A program made the translations under genes and the position numbers. A stretch of 64,000 bases of DNA from SZUA-318 sp964412015 (GTDB taxonomy: Bacteria > Gemmatimonadota > Gemmatimonadetes > Longimicrobiales > Gaopeijiaceae), in contig CAYPMO010000003.1 of the NCBI GenBank assembly GCA_964412015.1, forward strand, positions 1 through 64,000, given 5' to 3'. Numbering within the stretch: the stretch's first letter is position 1; each line of letters opens with the position of its first letter. The notes under the pieces are model-generated. The model was not told the origin of the DNA and did not search any database. It saw only the letters and a list, made by a program, of their open reading frames with translations. This document shows, one piece after another, positions 33,600 to 42,129 of this stretch.

Positions 33600-34679
33600 T
33601 CAGCTCCCGTACCGCCGCAACGCCAGGGCCACCTTGTCCAGCACCATGTCCGCGGTGATGCGACCCATGCCGTCGCGGCGCGCCTGGTCGGGCGCGTACT
33701 CCTCGTTCGGGTGGTCCGCGTAGCCGTCCACGATCAGCTCGCCGAAGGCCCGGTACGGTCCGGTGCGCTTCGGGTTCGTGTGCCCGAAGAGCCCCACGAC
33801 CGGCGTTCCCACGGCTCGGCTGATGTGGAGCGGGCCCGTGTCCGGGCTCAACGTCAGCGCACTTCCCTCCACGATCCACAGAAGCTTCCTGAGGTCGTCA
33901 CCGAGGGCGTCCACGACGCGCGCCGATGTCCTCGCGAGAACGGCGTCTGCCAGGGCCCGCTCGACCCGGGACGGGCCTCCCACGAGAACGGGGCGCAGCC
34001 CATGGCGCCGCTCGATCTCCTCCAGGACCCGGGCGTATCCCTCGACCGTCCAGTTCTTCCGCGGGTTGGAGGTGGCGACCACGACGGCCACGGCGGGGCC
34101 GCCGAGCGCGTCGAAGAAGGCGCCTTGGGCCTCCCTCTCGGCCTCGGCGAGACGGAGGTCCCACACGACCGGGTCGGGGTCGATCCCCAGGAAGCGCAGG
34201 AACTCGAAGTACTGGTCCTGCACGTGCTGCGGGGGGTGCGCCGGGATGCGCGCGTTCGTGACCAGCCACTGGAAATCGCGTGCCCGCGCCCGGTCGAAGC
34301 CGAGCTTCACCTCGGCAGGCGCGAGGGCCGTCAGGATACCTGCCTTCACGTACACCTGGAGACCCAGGAGCAGGTCGAACCGCCGATTGCGGACCGCCCG
34401 GGTGAACTCGGCGAACGGCTTCCACGCGCCGAGGCCCCTGCGGCGATGGAACAAGATGAACTCGTCGATCGCCGGATGGCCGCGTACCAGCGCGTACGGG
34501 CCGGGTTGGACGAGCCACGTGAGGTGCGTCTCGGGCCAGGCTCGCTTCAGCGCGTTGGCGACTGGAAGGACATGCACCGCGTCCCCGATGGCCGAGAGCA
34601 TCACGATGCAGACGTGTCGGGGCGGCGGCCCTTCCCATCCCGTGCCGCGAGGTGCGGGGGCGCCGGAGGTCGCGTTCAC
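33600..34679 (-). CDS. Family 9 glycosyltransferase (heptosyltransferase-like)
   Basis: About 359 residues from the GTG at 34679, which overlaps the stop of the kinase gene (GTGA). The N-terminal Rossmann domain opens VCIVMLSAIGDAVHVLPVAN, the second has VATSNPRKNWTVEGYA, then LVGGPSRVERALAD, and the donor-binding LSPDTGPLHISRAVGTPVVG with GLFGHTNPKRTGPY. These are the hallmarks of WaaC/WaaF/WaaQ-like enzymes adding heptose or related sugars to the lipopolysaccharide core. It lies in a three-gene run with another GT9 and a Kdo-kinase-like protein. Confidence 0.9.
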   Translation of the reverse strand: MNATSGAPAPRGTGWEGPPPRHVCIVMLSAIGDAVHVLPVANALKRAWPETHLTWLVQPGPYALVRGHPAIDEFILFHRRRGLGAWKPFAEFTRAVRNRRFDLLLGLQVYVKAGILTALAPAEVKLGFDRARARDFQWLVTNARIPAHPPQHVQDQYFEFLRFLGIDPDPVVWDLRLAEAEREAQGAFFDALGGPAVAVVVATSNPRKNWTVEGYARVLEEIERRHGLRPVLVGGPSRVERALADAVLARTSARVVDALGDDLRKLLWIVEGSALTLSPDTGPLHISRAVGTPVVGLFGHTNPKRTGPYRAFGELIVDGYADHPNEEYAPDQARRDGMGRITADMVLDKVALALRRYGS

Positions 34680-35464
34680 GGAAGGCTGGCTCCGGATGCG
34701 AACCCCTCGCGGAGCGCGGCCCAGATCCCGGCGTCGAGGGAGCGGCCCGACCGGGACTCGTGCTTGCGCAGGGAGCGCTCGAGACGTCGGCGCATCGGAT
34801 GTCCCCGGCTCCACACGCCGGGCGCTCCCACGCGGCATCCGTCCAGATCCACGACGTGCGCGCGGACGACGCCGCCCCGGAGATGCACGACGACGTTCTT
34901 CGCGTTGAGGTCACGGTGGAGGACTCCCGCAGCCTCGAGCGCGTGCGCGAGCGCTCCAGCGGCCCGTGCGGCCGCATCGCTCTCGACCGTGCGCGCTTCG
35001 CCGAACAGCACGTCGGCCAGGTCCACGCCGCCGGGGATCTCCTCCGTGACGAGGTCGGCCCGGTAGAAGAGCGAAGCCGGGTGGACCGTCCCGGCCACGA
35101 CGCACGGCGTCGGGATCCCCCGCCGGCGCGCCGCCAGCGCGGCGTGGAGCTCGAGCAACGGTCTCGGCACGCCCATGGCCAGGTATCGGTCGCCGAGCCA
35201 TCCGGCCATCGCGCCTCCGCGCGTGTAATGGCGCACGACCCAGCGGTCCGCGCCGCTCGGACCCCGAGCGGGCGCGGGAACCGACGAGGCCGGGCCTCGC
35301 CCTTGCAGCTTCCTGCGATCGGGGTGCCGCGCCGCCCACACGTGGGGCGGGTCCGACGCCAGGGTCTCGCGGAGCCAGGTGCGTGCGTCCTCCACGGCGA
35401 AGCCCCACGACACGCCCGCCTCGACCAGGTGGTATCCCTCGGGGAGGTTCACCGATCTCGGCAT
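34676..35464 (-). CDS. Kdo/WaaP-type lipopolysaccharide core kinase
   Basis: A 262-residue protein kinase-like enzyme. The nucleotide-binding Lys-containing strand is unusual (WVVRHYTRGGAMAGWLGDRY), the catalytic loop reads LHRDLNAKNVVV and the metal motif is VVDLDGCR. This matches KdkA/WaaP/InaA enzymes that phosphorylate Kdo or heptose of the lipopolysaccharide inner core at the cytoplasmic side. Overlaps with both flanking GT9 genes (16 bases upstream, 4 downstream) show it is translated with them. Co-occurrence with two heptosyltransferase-like proteins strongly supports a core-phosphorylating role. Confidence 0.87.
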   Translation of the reverse strand: MPRSVNLPEGYHLVEAGVSWGFAVEDARTWLRETLASDPPHVWAARHPDRRKLQGRGPASSVPAPARGPSGADRWVVRHYTRGGAMAGWLGDRYLAMGVPRPLLELHAALAARRRGIPTPCVVAGTVHPASLFYRADLVTEEIPGGVDLADVLFGEARTVESDAAARAAGALAHALEAAGVLHRDLNAKNVVVHLRGGVVRAHVVDLDGCRVGAPGVWSRGHPMRRRLERSLRKHESRSGRSLDAGIWAALREGFASGASLP

Positions 35465-36528
35465 CGCACCAACTCGACCTTCTCCAGGACGTCCTCCACG
35501 GTGATGGACTCCATTCGTCCCTCCTTGGGAAGGTACGCGGAGGGATCGGGAACGTCGCCGGGGTCCGTGTACCGGTCCACCATCAACTCGCGGAAGCGCC
35601 GCCAGGGCCCGACCCGCCAGGGATTGGTGTGTCCGAACAGGCCGATCACGGGGATGTCGAGAGCGTGCGCGACGTGGAGCGGGCCGGTGTCGGGGGCCAC
35701 GACCAGCGTAGAGCCCCGGATCATCCCGACGAGCGTGCGGACCGAATCACCGAGCGCGTCCACCGGTGCGCTGGACGCGGCGGCGAGGATGCGGTCGGCG
35801 GCGGCTCGCTCGCGCGCGGAGGGCCCTCCCAGGAGGAGAACCTCGTAGCCGAGGTCGTAGTGCAGCGCGTCGGCGAGCCGCCCGTACCGCTCGGGCGGCC
35901 AGTCCTTCTTGGGGTTCGCGGACGCGACCACGAGCGAAACGACCGGCCGACCTTCGAAGCCCGCGAAGAACGCCCGCCTCCGCGCCTCCTCCTCGGGTGA
36001 GAGCGTGATCTCCCAGCGCACTGGCGCGTGCGGATCCACGCCCAGGGCCCACCGGAACTCCAGGAAGAGTTCCTGAACGTGCTTCCACGGGCCTTCGGCC
36101 AGCACGTGGGTGTGGGCGAACCGAACACCGTCCCGGGTCTTCGAGGGGGGCAGACCGACGCGGATCGGCGCCCGGGAGAGCAGCGTGGGCCACACGGACT
36201 TCAAGTATCGCTGGACGTTGAGCGTGAGGTCCGCGTGGACTTCCGCCATGGCCCGACGGAGCCCGAGCAGGCCCCGCACACCGTCCCGGCTCCGGTACAC
36301 GATGACGCGATCCACCGCCGGGTGGCGCACCAGCAGGTCGGCCGGGGTCGGTTCGGCCACCCAGGTCACGTGGATCGAGGGATCCACGCGCTTGATGTCG
36401 ATCGCCAGCGGCAGGCCATGGACCACGTCGCCGATCCCGGACAGGAGGACCACACAGACATGCCGATGGTCCTTGTCGGGCAGCAGGACAGGACCTTCTG
36501 GTCCGACGAAACGGGGCCGGAGGAGCAT
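35449..36528 (-). CDS. Family 9 glycosyltransferase (heptosyltransferase-like), second copy
   Basis: A 359-residue paralogue of the protein at 33600, with the same layout: VCVVLLSGIGDVVHGLPLAI, ASANPKKDWPPERYG, LLGGPSARERAAADRI, VAPDTGPLHVAHALDIPVIG and GLFGHTNPWRVGPW. It starts at an ATG and is preceded by the hydantoinase B gene with 35 bases between. The same length as its paralogue and similar motifs suggest a duplication, with each copy probably adding a different core sugar. Confidence 0.9.
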   Translation of the reverse strand: MLLRPRFVGPEGPVLLPDKDHRHVCVVLLSGIGDVVHGLPLAIDIKRVDPSIHVTWVAEPTPADLLVRHPAVDRVIVYRSRDGVRGLLGLRRAMAEVHADLTLNVQRYLKSVWPTLLSRAPIRVGLPPSKTRDGVRFAHTHVLAEGPWKHVQELFLEFRWALGVDPHAPVRWEITLSPEEEARRRAFFAGFEGRPVVSLVVASANPKKDWPPERYGRLADALHYDLGYEVLLLGGPSARERAAADRILAAASSAPVDALGDSVRTLVGMIRGSTLVVAPDTGPLHVAHALDIPVIGLFGHTNPWRVGPWRRFRELMVDRYTDPGDVPDPSAYLPKEGRMESITVEDVLEKVELVRCRDR

Positions 36529-36563
36529 CGGCGGGGACGTTCCGACGAGCGCCTACCTCGCGC

Positions 36564-38177
36564 TCAGTCCGCCTCCGGGCTCGCCTCTGGGGGAGGACCC
36601 CAGCCGCCGCCGCCGGGAGATCGGATACTCACGACGTCACCGGGGCGGACGGAGAACGTCGTCTTCGACGGGAGCCGCTCCTCCGCCCCGTCACGGATGA
36701 GCACGTTCTCTCCGGGCGCCCCGTCCAAACCTCCCCGTGCTCCGCCCGGGCCGACCAGGCGACGGTCGCAGAGGAGCGCGACCCGTGCGTGCGCCAAAAT
36801 CGTCAGGTCACGGCGGAGTCCGTCGCCTCCGCGGTGCGTGCCTGCACCACCAGTTCCGCGCCGGATCCCGTATCGTGAGACCCGGAACGGGTAAGCGTGC
36901 TCCAGCGCCTCCACGGGCGTGTTCAGGGAATTGGACATGTGGACGTGGACCCCGGAGAGCCCGGGACCCGTGGGGCCGGCCCCCATCCCCCCGCCCACCG
37001 TCTCGTAGTAGGCGAAGACGTCGCCGGTCCGCGGATCCGCGCCGCCGACGGTGGTGTTGTTCATCGTGCCCTGGGACAGCGCGGGCATGAGGTCGGGAAG
37101 AGCCTTGCCGAACGCCCGGATGAGCACGTCGGTGACCCGCTGACTGGTCTCCACGTTCCCCGCGGCGACCGAGGCCGGGAGACGGGCGTTCACGACGCTC
37201 CCGTGCGGCAGCACCAGCTCCACGGCCGACATGGACCCACCGCCCGCCGGGAGGGGCTCGCCGAGCAGTGCTTCCACCACGCACCGCACGACGTAGCGGC
37301 AGGCCGAGGCCGTGATCGCCGCGACCGCGTTGATGCCTCCTGGAACCTGAGGGGCGGTCCCCGTGAAATCGATGCGCAACGTCCGGCCGGAGACCGTGAG
37401 CGTCGCTCGGATCGTCACGGGACCGCTGCCGAATCCGTCATCCTCGAGGCTGTCCTCCGCTGCGTACACACCGTCGGGGATCCGTTCCAACCCGGCCTCG
37501 ACCAGGCGATCGGCGTACGCGACGAGCGCGTTCATGGCCGCCAGTGTCTCCTGGGGCCCCTTCCGCGCCGCGATCTCGCGTAGGCGGACGCTCCCCGCGT
37601 GGAGTGCAGCGAGCTGGGCGTCGAGATCTCCCGCGCGCTCGACCGGGGTGCGAACGTTGGCCAGAAGCGTCCGCCACAGGTCCTCGTTGCGCACCCCCGC
37701 CACGTAGAGGCGAACCGGCGGGATCCGGAGCCCCTCCTGATAGATCTCCTGCGCCAGGGGCATGGATCCCGGTGTCATTCCTCCGACGTCGGAGTGGTGC
37801 GCGCGGGAGGCCACGTAGCCCAGGAGACCGCCGTCTTCGTGGTACACCGGTGCGGTGAGTGAGATGTCGGGCAGGTGGGTGCCGCCCCGGAACGGGTCGT
37901 TCAGGCAAGCGACGTCCCCGGGTGCGAGCCTTCCCAGCTCCTCGAGCGCGGCCCAGACGCTCATGGGCATGGCACCCAGGTGGACAGGCATGTGATCCCC
38001 GAGGGCGACCGCGGCGCCGCCCGGGGAGAAGAGCGCGCAGGAGTAGTCTCGCCGCTCCTTGATGTTCGGGGAGAACGACGCCCGTCGAAGCGCTGCCCCC
38101 ATCTCTTCGGCGAGGGCCGTGAACAGATGGCGGAAGACCTCCAGGGCGATCGCGTCGGGCTCGTTCGGTCTCGACAA
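36564..38177 (-). CDS. Hydantoinase B/oxoprolinase-family protein
   Basis: A 537-residue protein with a TTG start and no good Shine-Dalgarno sequence. It has the HyuB family sequence from the start (FRHLFTALAEEMGAALRRASFSPNIKERRDYSC, LGDHMPVHLGAMPMSV, LNDPFRGGTHLPDI) to the C-terminal GGTHRGGDGLRRDLTIL. Normally HyuB acts with HyuA, an ATP-binding partner encoded next to it, in ATP-driven opening of hydantoin or 5-oxoproline rings. No hyuA is adjacent on either side, so the partner is encoded elsewhere or this one works alone. Length is normal for HyuB. Confidence 0.88.
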   Translation of the reverse strand: MSRPNEPDAIALEVFRHLFTALAEEMGAALRRASFSPNIKERRDYSCALFSPGGAAVALGDHMPVHLGAMPMSVWAALEELGRLAPGDVACLNDPFRGGTHLPDISLTAPVYHEDGGLLGYVASRAHHSDVGGMTPGSMPLAQEIYQEGLRIPPVRLYVAGVRNEDLWRTLLANVRTPVERAGDLDAQLAALHAGSVRLREIAARKGPQETLAAMNALVAYADRLVEAGLERIPDGVYAAEDSLEDDGFGSGPVTIRATLTVSGRTLRIDFTGTAPQVPGGINAVAAITASACRYVVRCVVEALLGEPLPAGGGSMSAVELVLPHGSVVNARLPASVAAGNVETSQRVTDVLIRAFGKALPDLMPALSQGTMNNTTVGGADPRTGDVFAYYETVGGGMGAGPTGPGLSGVHVHMSNSLNTPVEALEHAYPFRVSRYGIRRGTGGAGTHRGGDGLRRDLTILAHARVALLCDRRLVGPGGARGGLDGAPGENVLIRDGAEERLPSKTTFSVRPGDVVSIRSPGGGGWGPPPEASPEAD

Positions 38178-38278
38178 AGGTCGGTTTCCCGAAGGGGGGT
38201 TCTCCGTTACGTTACGACGCTGAAGCCGATGTCGGCTCAGCGCGAACGGATCCGCTCGAAGGATAAGGGAGGGGACGC

Positions 38279-38536
38279 TTGAGTAAAGAGAAGCTCATGG
38301 ATCGGGCTCGTGACGAGCTCTTCAGCCATATCAACCGCTGTGGTGTGTTGCAGGCCTCCGAAGACGAACAGAAGCATTGGATGGACGAGACCATCGAGTA
38401 CCTCGGCGAACGATACCCGGATCTCGCCGACATCGACCTCACACAGCTCTACGAGATCGGCATGCGGTTCTGCAAGCCGGCGATCTCCCGCGGCCACGAA
38501 GCGCCGCCCAGGATGCAGGACGCCGGCGTCGCCTGA
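38279..38536 (+). CDS. Small unknown soluble protein
   Basis: An 85-residue protein. The TTG at 38279 is chosen because GGGAGGGG lies about 6 bases upstream; ATG at 38297 is the alternative. The sequence is acidic, helical and has a Cys in INRCGVLQ and another in MRFCKPA. There are no membrane segments. I do not recognise the family. It is monocistronic, followed closely by a strong hairpin terminator, and diverges from the hydantoinase B gene across 101 bases. Confidence 0.7.
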   Translation: MSKEKLMDRARDELFSHINRCGVLQASEDEQKHWMDETIEYLGERYPDLADIDLTQLYEIGMRFCKPAISRGHEAPPRMQDAGVA

Positions 38537-38572
38537 TCCTCCCCGGACCGTACTCCATTCGCGCTGCCGCCG

Positions 38573-38606
38573 AAGGGGCGGGAGGCCACGAGGCCTCCCG
38601 CCCCTT
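38573..38606 (+). terminator. Strong hairpin terminator
   Basis: A perfect 15-bp stem (38573-38587 with 38592-38606) and a four-base loop ACGA lie 37 bases after the stop of the small gene. The stem is AAGGGGCGGGAGGCC with its complement, and the 3' side ends in TT followed by CACATT, so the T-tail is short. It separates the small gene from the histone-like gene. Confidence 0.7.
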
Positions 38607-38644
38607 CACATTCCCGGCGGGCACGCGGGGGGCCCGCCGACGGC

Positions 38645-38673
38645 TTGGCTCGTGGCCCCCGGGCGCCTATACT
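38645..38673 (+). promoter_or_regulatory. Sigma70-type promoter of the histone-H1-like gene
   Basis: TTGGCT (38645-38650), 17 bases and TATACT (38668-38673) give a good promoter with transcription start near 38680. The 5' end of the RNA then forms a small hairpin GCCCGC-5-GCGGGC (38677-38693), which may protect the leader. Confidence 0.6.
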
Positions 38674-38720
38674 TCGGCCCGCTTGTTGCGGGCAGTGCCA
38701 GCACCCGGAGATACGCCTCC

Positions 38721-39716
38721 ATGGCTACCCATAGAGCGAAAAAGGTCGCGAAGTCCTCTACCCGGGAGTCTTCCACGGCCAAGAAGGCAAGGGCCGGCAA
38801 GAAGAAACCGGCCGCGAAAGCGGCGTCGGCCGTGAAGAAGCTCGCGGTCCGCGCGCCGAAGGCGGGGAAGAAGGCTGCCGCCCGCAAGGCCAGGATTGCC
38901 GCGAAGCCGAAGCCCAGGAAGGCCGCCCCGGCCGGGAAGCGGAAGGCCAGGAAGGCCGCCTCGGCGGGGAAGCCGAAGGCCAGGAAGGCCGCCCCGGCCG
39001 GGAAGCGGAAGGCCAGGAAGGCCGCCCCGGCCGGGAAGCGGAAGCCCAGGAAGGCCGCCCCGGCCGGGAAGCCGAAAGCCAGGAAGGCCGCCCCGGCCGG
39101 GAAGCCGAAAGCCAGGAAGGCCGCCCCGGCGGGGAAGCCGAAGCCCAGGAAGGCCGCCCCGGCGGGGAAGCCGAAGGCCAGGAGGGCCTCAGCGGCCAGG
39201 AAGCCCACTCCGGCCAAGCGCGTCGTCCTTCCCAGGAAGCCCGTTTCCGCGGCGAAGACGGCGGTCGCGAAGGCTCCCGCCTCCGCCGCCGAGTCCGCGG
39301 CAGCGCCGGCTCCGGCCGTGAAGAAGGTTCCGGAGCGCCCTGTCGTGAGGCCCTACCGGCCGAAGGCCAAGATGGGCCCGGACGGGATCATGCGCCTGCA
39401 GGAAGACAAGATCCTGTTGAGGGCGTTCTATGCCGGCCAGCAGATGCCGTCGCCCATGGGCGGCTTCCTCCAACTCCAGGTCGTCCGTTCCAGGGAGGAT
39501 GGGAGCGCGATCGCCCTGATGGAATGCAGCGCCTCGTCGTTGCGGTACCAGATGGAGCTCGCGAAGGCCACCAGGAGAGAGCGCGCTAAGGTCAAAGCGG
39601 TTCGGGACGCGGGTGGAGACCCTGATTGCCCCCGGCACGGACCGGGTATCCGGCTTCTACGGGAGGGCAAAGATCTCGTGTGCCCCCTCTGCCGGATCTC
39701 GTACGGCAAAGCCTGA
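38721..39716 (+). CDS. Histone-H1-like repeat protein with C-terminal zinc-ribbon-like domain
   Basis: A 331-residue protein. Residues 1-61 are Lys/Ala-rich (AKKARAGKKKPAAKAAS). Residues 62-160 are nine 11-residue repeats of the type KPKARKAAPAG, the last degenerate. More Ala/Pro/Lys-rich linker follows. From about residue 225 the composition becomes globular: RPKAKMGPDGIMRLQEDKIL, FLQLQVVRSREDG, then CPRH...CPLC with 18 or so residues between, a plausible zinc site at the C-terminus. Bacterial H1-like proteins bind DNA and compact the nucleoid, often under cell-cycle or developmental control. The added globular domain is unlike plain H1-like proteins. Confidence 0.8.
   Translation: MATHRAKKVAKSSTRESSTAKKARAGKKKPAAKAASAVKKLAVRAPKAGKKAAARKARIAAKPKPRKAAPAGKRKARKAASAGKPKARKAAPAGKRKARKAAPAGKRKPRKAAPAGKPKARKAAPAGKPKARKAAPAGKPKPRKAAPAGKPKARRASAARKPTPAKRVVLPRKPVSAAKTAVAKAPASAAESAAAPAPAVKKVPERPVVRPYRPKAKMGPDGIMRLQEDKILLRAFYAGQQMPSPMGGFLQLQVVRSREDGSAIALMECSASSLRYQMELAKATRRERAKVKAVRDAGGDPDCPRHGPGIRLLREGKDLVCPLCRISYGKA
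38904..39200 (+). repeat. Nine 33-bp tandem repeats inside the histone-like gene
   Basis: The unit is an in-frame 33-bp block coding for K(P/R)K(A/P)RKAAPAG. Eight are near-identical at DNA level and the ninth encodes KPKARRASAAR. The copies alternate between CCG and CGG in codon 2 and GCC or CCC in codon 4. Copy number is likely to vary between strains by slippage or recombination. Confidence 0.9.
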
Positions 39717-39870
39717 CGAGCGGGCGCACGTCGAGCGCGCGCGAACGGCGCGTGCGCTTTCCGATCTCCGCCGTATGCAGGGTGGTAGCTCCTGTCCGAC
39801 CGCCATATATTGTACCCACGCCACGCCGACCGATCCCACCCTCCTTCTGTTTCCTTCAAGGAGCTTCTAC

Positions 39871-40992
39871 ATGCCTGAAGGGTTCCTCAGTTCCGAGGAA
39901 TACGACGAACAGGCGCACAAGCTGTACAACGACGGTGATTACGAAGGGGCCCTCGAGATGCTCAAAGAGGGCCTCTCTCTGTATCCGAACGCCGTAGAGC
40001 TCTACGTCGGACTCGGTTACGCGCGTCTCGCTCGGGAGGAGTACGCGTGGGCCCGACACGCGTTCGAGCGGGCCGCGAGCCTCGATCCCACGCACGATGA
40101 CGCGCTCGTGGGCCTGGGCGAGGTCCTGCTCCGGTTCGGGGAGCGGAAGCGCGCGATCGAGCTCTTCGACGGGGTGGCCGAGGCCGGTTACGACGACGAC
40201 ATCGAGCTCATGCTCACGATGGGGCGGGCCCTCTACCGCGAGGCGATGTACGGGGAATGCCGAGACGTATTCGCCAAGGCGGCTGCGGCGCGGCCCGACA
40301 ACGCCGAGGCGGCCGCGGCGCTCGGCTACGCCCTTCATCGCCTGGGCGACGACGTCGGGGCGGGACGACAGGTCCGCAGGGCCCTCAGGCTCGATCCCGA
40401 TCTTCACGAGGCCCGGGTCTACCTGGGCCACCTGCTGTACGACCGAGGCGATTGGGAGAGCGCGCTACGGGAACTCGAGCGGGTTCCTCCGCAGGAGCAC
40501 TGGGACGCGCTCGCGGTGTGGCGCCTCGTGGAGCTGAAACGCGTTCTGTGGCATCTCGACGCCGGCGATGCCCGCCTCGCGCCTTGGGAACAGCGGCTGC
40601 GCGAGCTCGAGGACCATGAGGACCCGATCGATCGCTTGCTGGCGGAGGTCGAAGCGCGGATGGGCGTCGGCGGCCAGAGCGCGTTCTACGATCCCAGCCA
40701 ACTGGAGCTCTTCGAGAAAGAACGGCAGGAGGGAAGGAGGCACATCGTTCGCCTGGCCGACGGGTTTCGCTTCCTCGGCACCTGGCACGAGATTGTCCGT
40801 CAGATGCGTGACCAGGCAGGCTTCTCGCACGAAACCATGGGGCACTATATGCGCCGCATGGCCGAGCGCTGGCACGAGCAGAGCGGGGTGGAAATCCCGT
40901 TCACCGATCCCGAGACCTTCCTGCGAGCGGCCGCCGCCACGGGGATGGTCCACCTGGAGGTGGGCGGGAACATCCCGGAGGAGGAGCGATGA
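39871..40992 (+). CDS. Tetratricopeptide-repeat protein
   Basis: A 373-residue protein with AAGGAG 7 bases before the ATG. From about residue 7 to 215 it has five to six TPR units (ALEMLKEGLSLYPNAVELYVGLGYARL; AFERAASLDPTHDDALVGLGEVLL; ALRLDPDLHEARVYLGHLLYD). The last third is helical and charged without repeats. It should act as a scaffold for protein partners in the cytoplasm. The gene overlaps the zinc-ribbon gene by 4 bases (ATGA). A -10-like TATATT lies at 39806-39811. Confidence 0.85.
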   Translation: MPEGFLSSEEYDEQAHKLYNDGDYEGALEMLKEGLSLYPNAVELYVGLGYARLAREEYAWARHAFERAASLDPTHDDALVGLGEVLLRFGERKRAIELFDGVAEAGYDDDIELMLTMGRALYREAMYGECRDVFAKAAAARPDNAEAAAALGYALHRLGDDVGAGRQVRRALRLDPDLHEARVYLGHLLYDRGDWESALRELERVPPQEHWDALAVWRLVELKRVLWHLDAGDARLAPWEQRLRELEDHEDPIDRLLAEVEARMGVGGQSAFYDPSQLELFEKERQEGRRHIVRLADGFRFLGTWHEIVRQMRDQAGFSHETMGHYMRRMAERWHEQSGVEIPFTDPETFLRAAAATGMVHLEVGGNIPEEER

Positions 40993-41606
40993 CCGAGATG
41001 AGCGATGTCCTGGCGCGGTTCCACGGCGCCCTCGTCGAGGAGATCCTGGCGAAAAGGCCCGAGTACCTCCACTCGGCATTCACGGTCGCGGAGATCTACC
41101 AGAACCTGGTTCCCTACGGGACGCACCGCGACCGCATCGGCGTGGAGATGAACGGGGACTACGAGGACGCGTTGCTCCGTCTTCTCGCGGGTGAGGGAGG
41201 GTACCTCGTGCTGGAATCGGCGCCGGCCCTCCAGACGCTCCGCGAGGAGCTTTCCTCTCCCAGCCCCAACTCGGGCCTCTATCGTGAGTTCGCAGCGGTG
41301 GACGTGCGCCTCAACCAGGCATTCCTGCAGGGGTCTCCCACGACCGCGTCCGTACCGGAGACCGAGTCGGAAAAGGGGCTCTCGGCGGGGCCGGCGGAGG
41401 ACGTCGCCGCGCCGCCACCGCCTCGCGCGAGTGCGCCGCCGGAGACGTGCCCGTGGTGCAGGGCGGAGCTCCCCCGGAGGCCGGACCTCACCTACTGTCC
41501 CTTCTGTGGGACGAACGTCCATGTCGTTCCCTGCCCGGTCTGCGGCGCCGAGCTCGATCCGGCGTGGCGATTCTGTATCGTGTGCGGCGCCGAGGTGTCG
41601 CGTTGA
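40989..41606 (+). CDS. Protein with C-terminal double zinc ribbon
   Basis: A 205-residue protein. Residues 1-115 form an acidic helical domain I cannot name. A Pro/Ala-rich linker follows. The tail carries two zinc ribbons: CPWC near 153-156 with CPFC, and CPVC with CIVC, each as Cys-x2-Cys pairs. Such double ribbons serve protein binding rather than catalysis. It is coupled by a 4-base overlap to the TPR gene upstream and to the lipoprotein gene downstream (TTGA). Confidence 0.8.
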   Translation: MTEMSDVLARFHGALVEEILAKRPEYLHSAFTVAEIYQNLVPYGTHRDRIGVEMNGDYEDALLRLLAGEGGYLVLESAPALQTLREELSSPSPNSGLYREFAAVDVRLNQAFLQGSPTTASVPETESEKGLSAGPAEDVAAPPPPRASAPPETCPWCRAELPRRPDLTYCPFCGTNVHVVPCPVCGAELDPAWRFCIVCGAEVSR

Positions 41607-42055
41607 GGTCGGGGGCGGCCGCCCTGGTTGGGCTCGTCGCCCTGGGAACGGCGTGCGACAGGCTGGGGAGGTCCGATCCTTCGTTGCGTCCCGACAGCGT
41701 GCTGCGGGCCGAGCTCCACCTGACGAATGCCGACCGGGTGTACCGGATCACGATCTTGGGGGGGGCGCGGGAATCGCTCAGCTCCCATTCGGTGGAAGTT
41801 CCCACGGGTGGATGGCTGGAATTCGTCAGCGGAGACTGGCGAGTGCACACGGTGCGGTTCGAGGCCGATAGCCTCTCCGGTCCGTCCCTCGCCTTCCTCC
41901 GGGACACGGACCAGATGGAGTCCGCCCCCCTGGTCGACCGGGGGGCCCGCTATGTCGTCTCCTTCGTGGGCGCACCGGAGGCGCGGTACCCGTTCGTGGT
42001 GGAAGGGAACGGCGAGGCGGTCCGCGGGGTGGTGGTGGTTCGGTCCGGTCGCTAA
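41603..42055 (+). CDS. Cupredoxin-like lipoprotein
   Basis: About 150 residues from the TTG at 41603 overlapping the previous stop. The N-terminus is a lipoprotein signal with a lipobox ending at Cys18 (LGTAC). The rest looks like a small beta protein of cupredoxin type (VYRITILGG, VEVPTGGWLEFVSGDWRVHTVRFEAD, YPFVVEGNGEAVRGVVVV). The His-Cys-Met copper ligands are not all present, so it probably lacks a type 1 copper site. I infer a membrane-anchored periplasmic protein. It is the last gene of the TPR/zinc-ribbon run. Confidence 0.65.
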   Translation: MRSGAAALVGLVALGTACDRLGRSDPSLRPDSVLRAELHLTNADRVYRITILGGARESLSSHSVEVPTGGWLEFVSGDWRVHTVRFEADSLSGPSLAFLRDTDQMESAPLVDRGARYVVSFVGAPEARYPFVVEGNGEAVRGVVVVRSGR

Positions 42056-42113
42056 TCTGACGCCGGCCCGCGCTGCACCCGACGCGGGGTGCTCCCTTGT
42101 TTCAGCGACCTCC

Positions 42114-42119
42114 TAGAGT
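42114..42119 (+). promoter_or_regulatory. TANNNT box 10 nt before the isopropylmalate dehydrogenase remnant
   Basis: TAGAGT (42114-42119) ends 10 bases before the ATG at 42130, again with no Shine-Dalgarno sequence. It is a fossil or still active leaderless-type promoter of the damaged gene. Confidence 0.3.
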
Positions 42120-42129
42120 TCGGCGTTGG

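Noticed and set aside
38904..39200. Regular 33-bp spacing considered as a CRISPR array
   Set aside because: Repeats are contiguous with no spacers, are in frame, and encode a Lys/Ala/Pro repeat.
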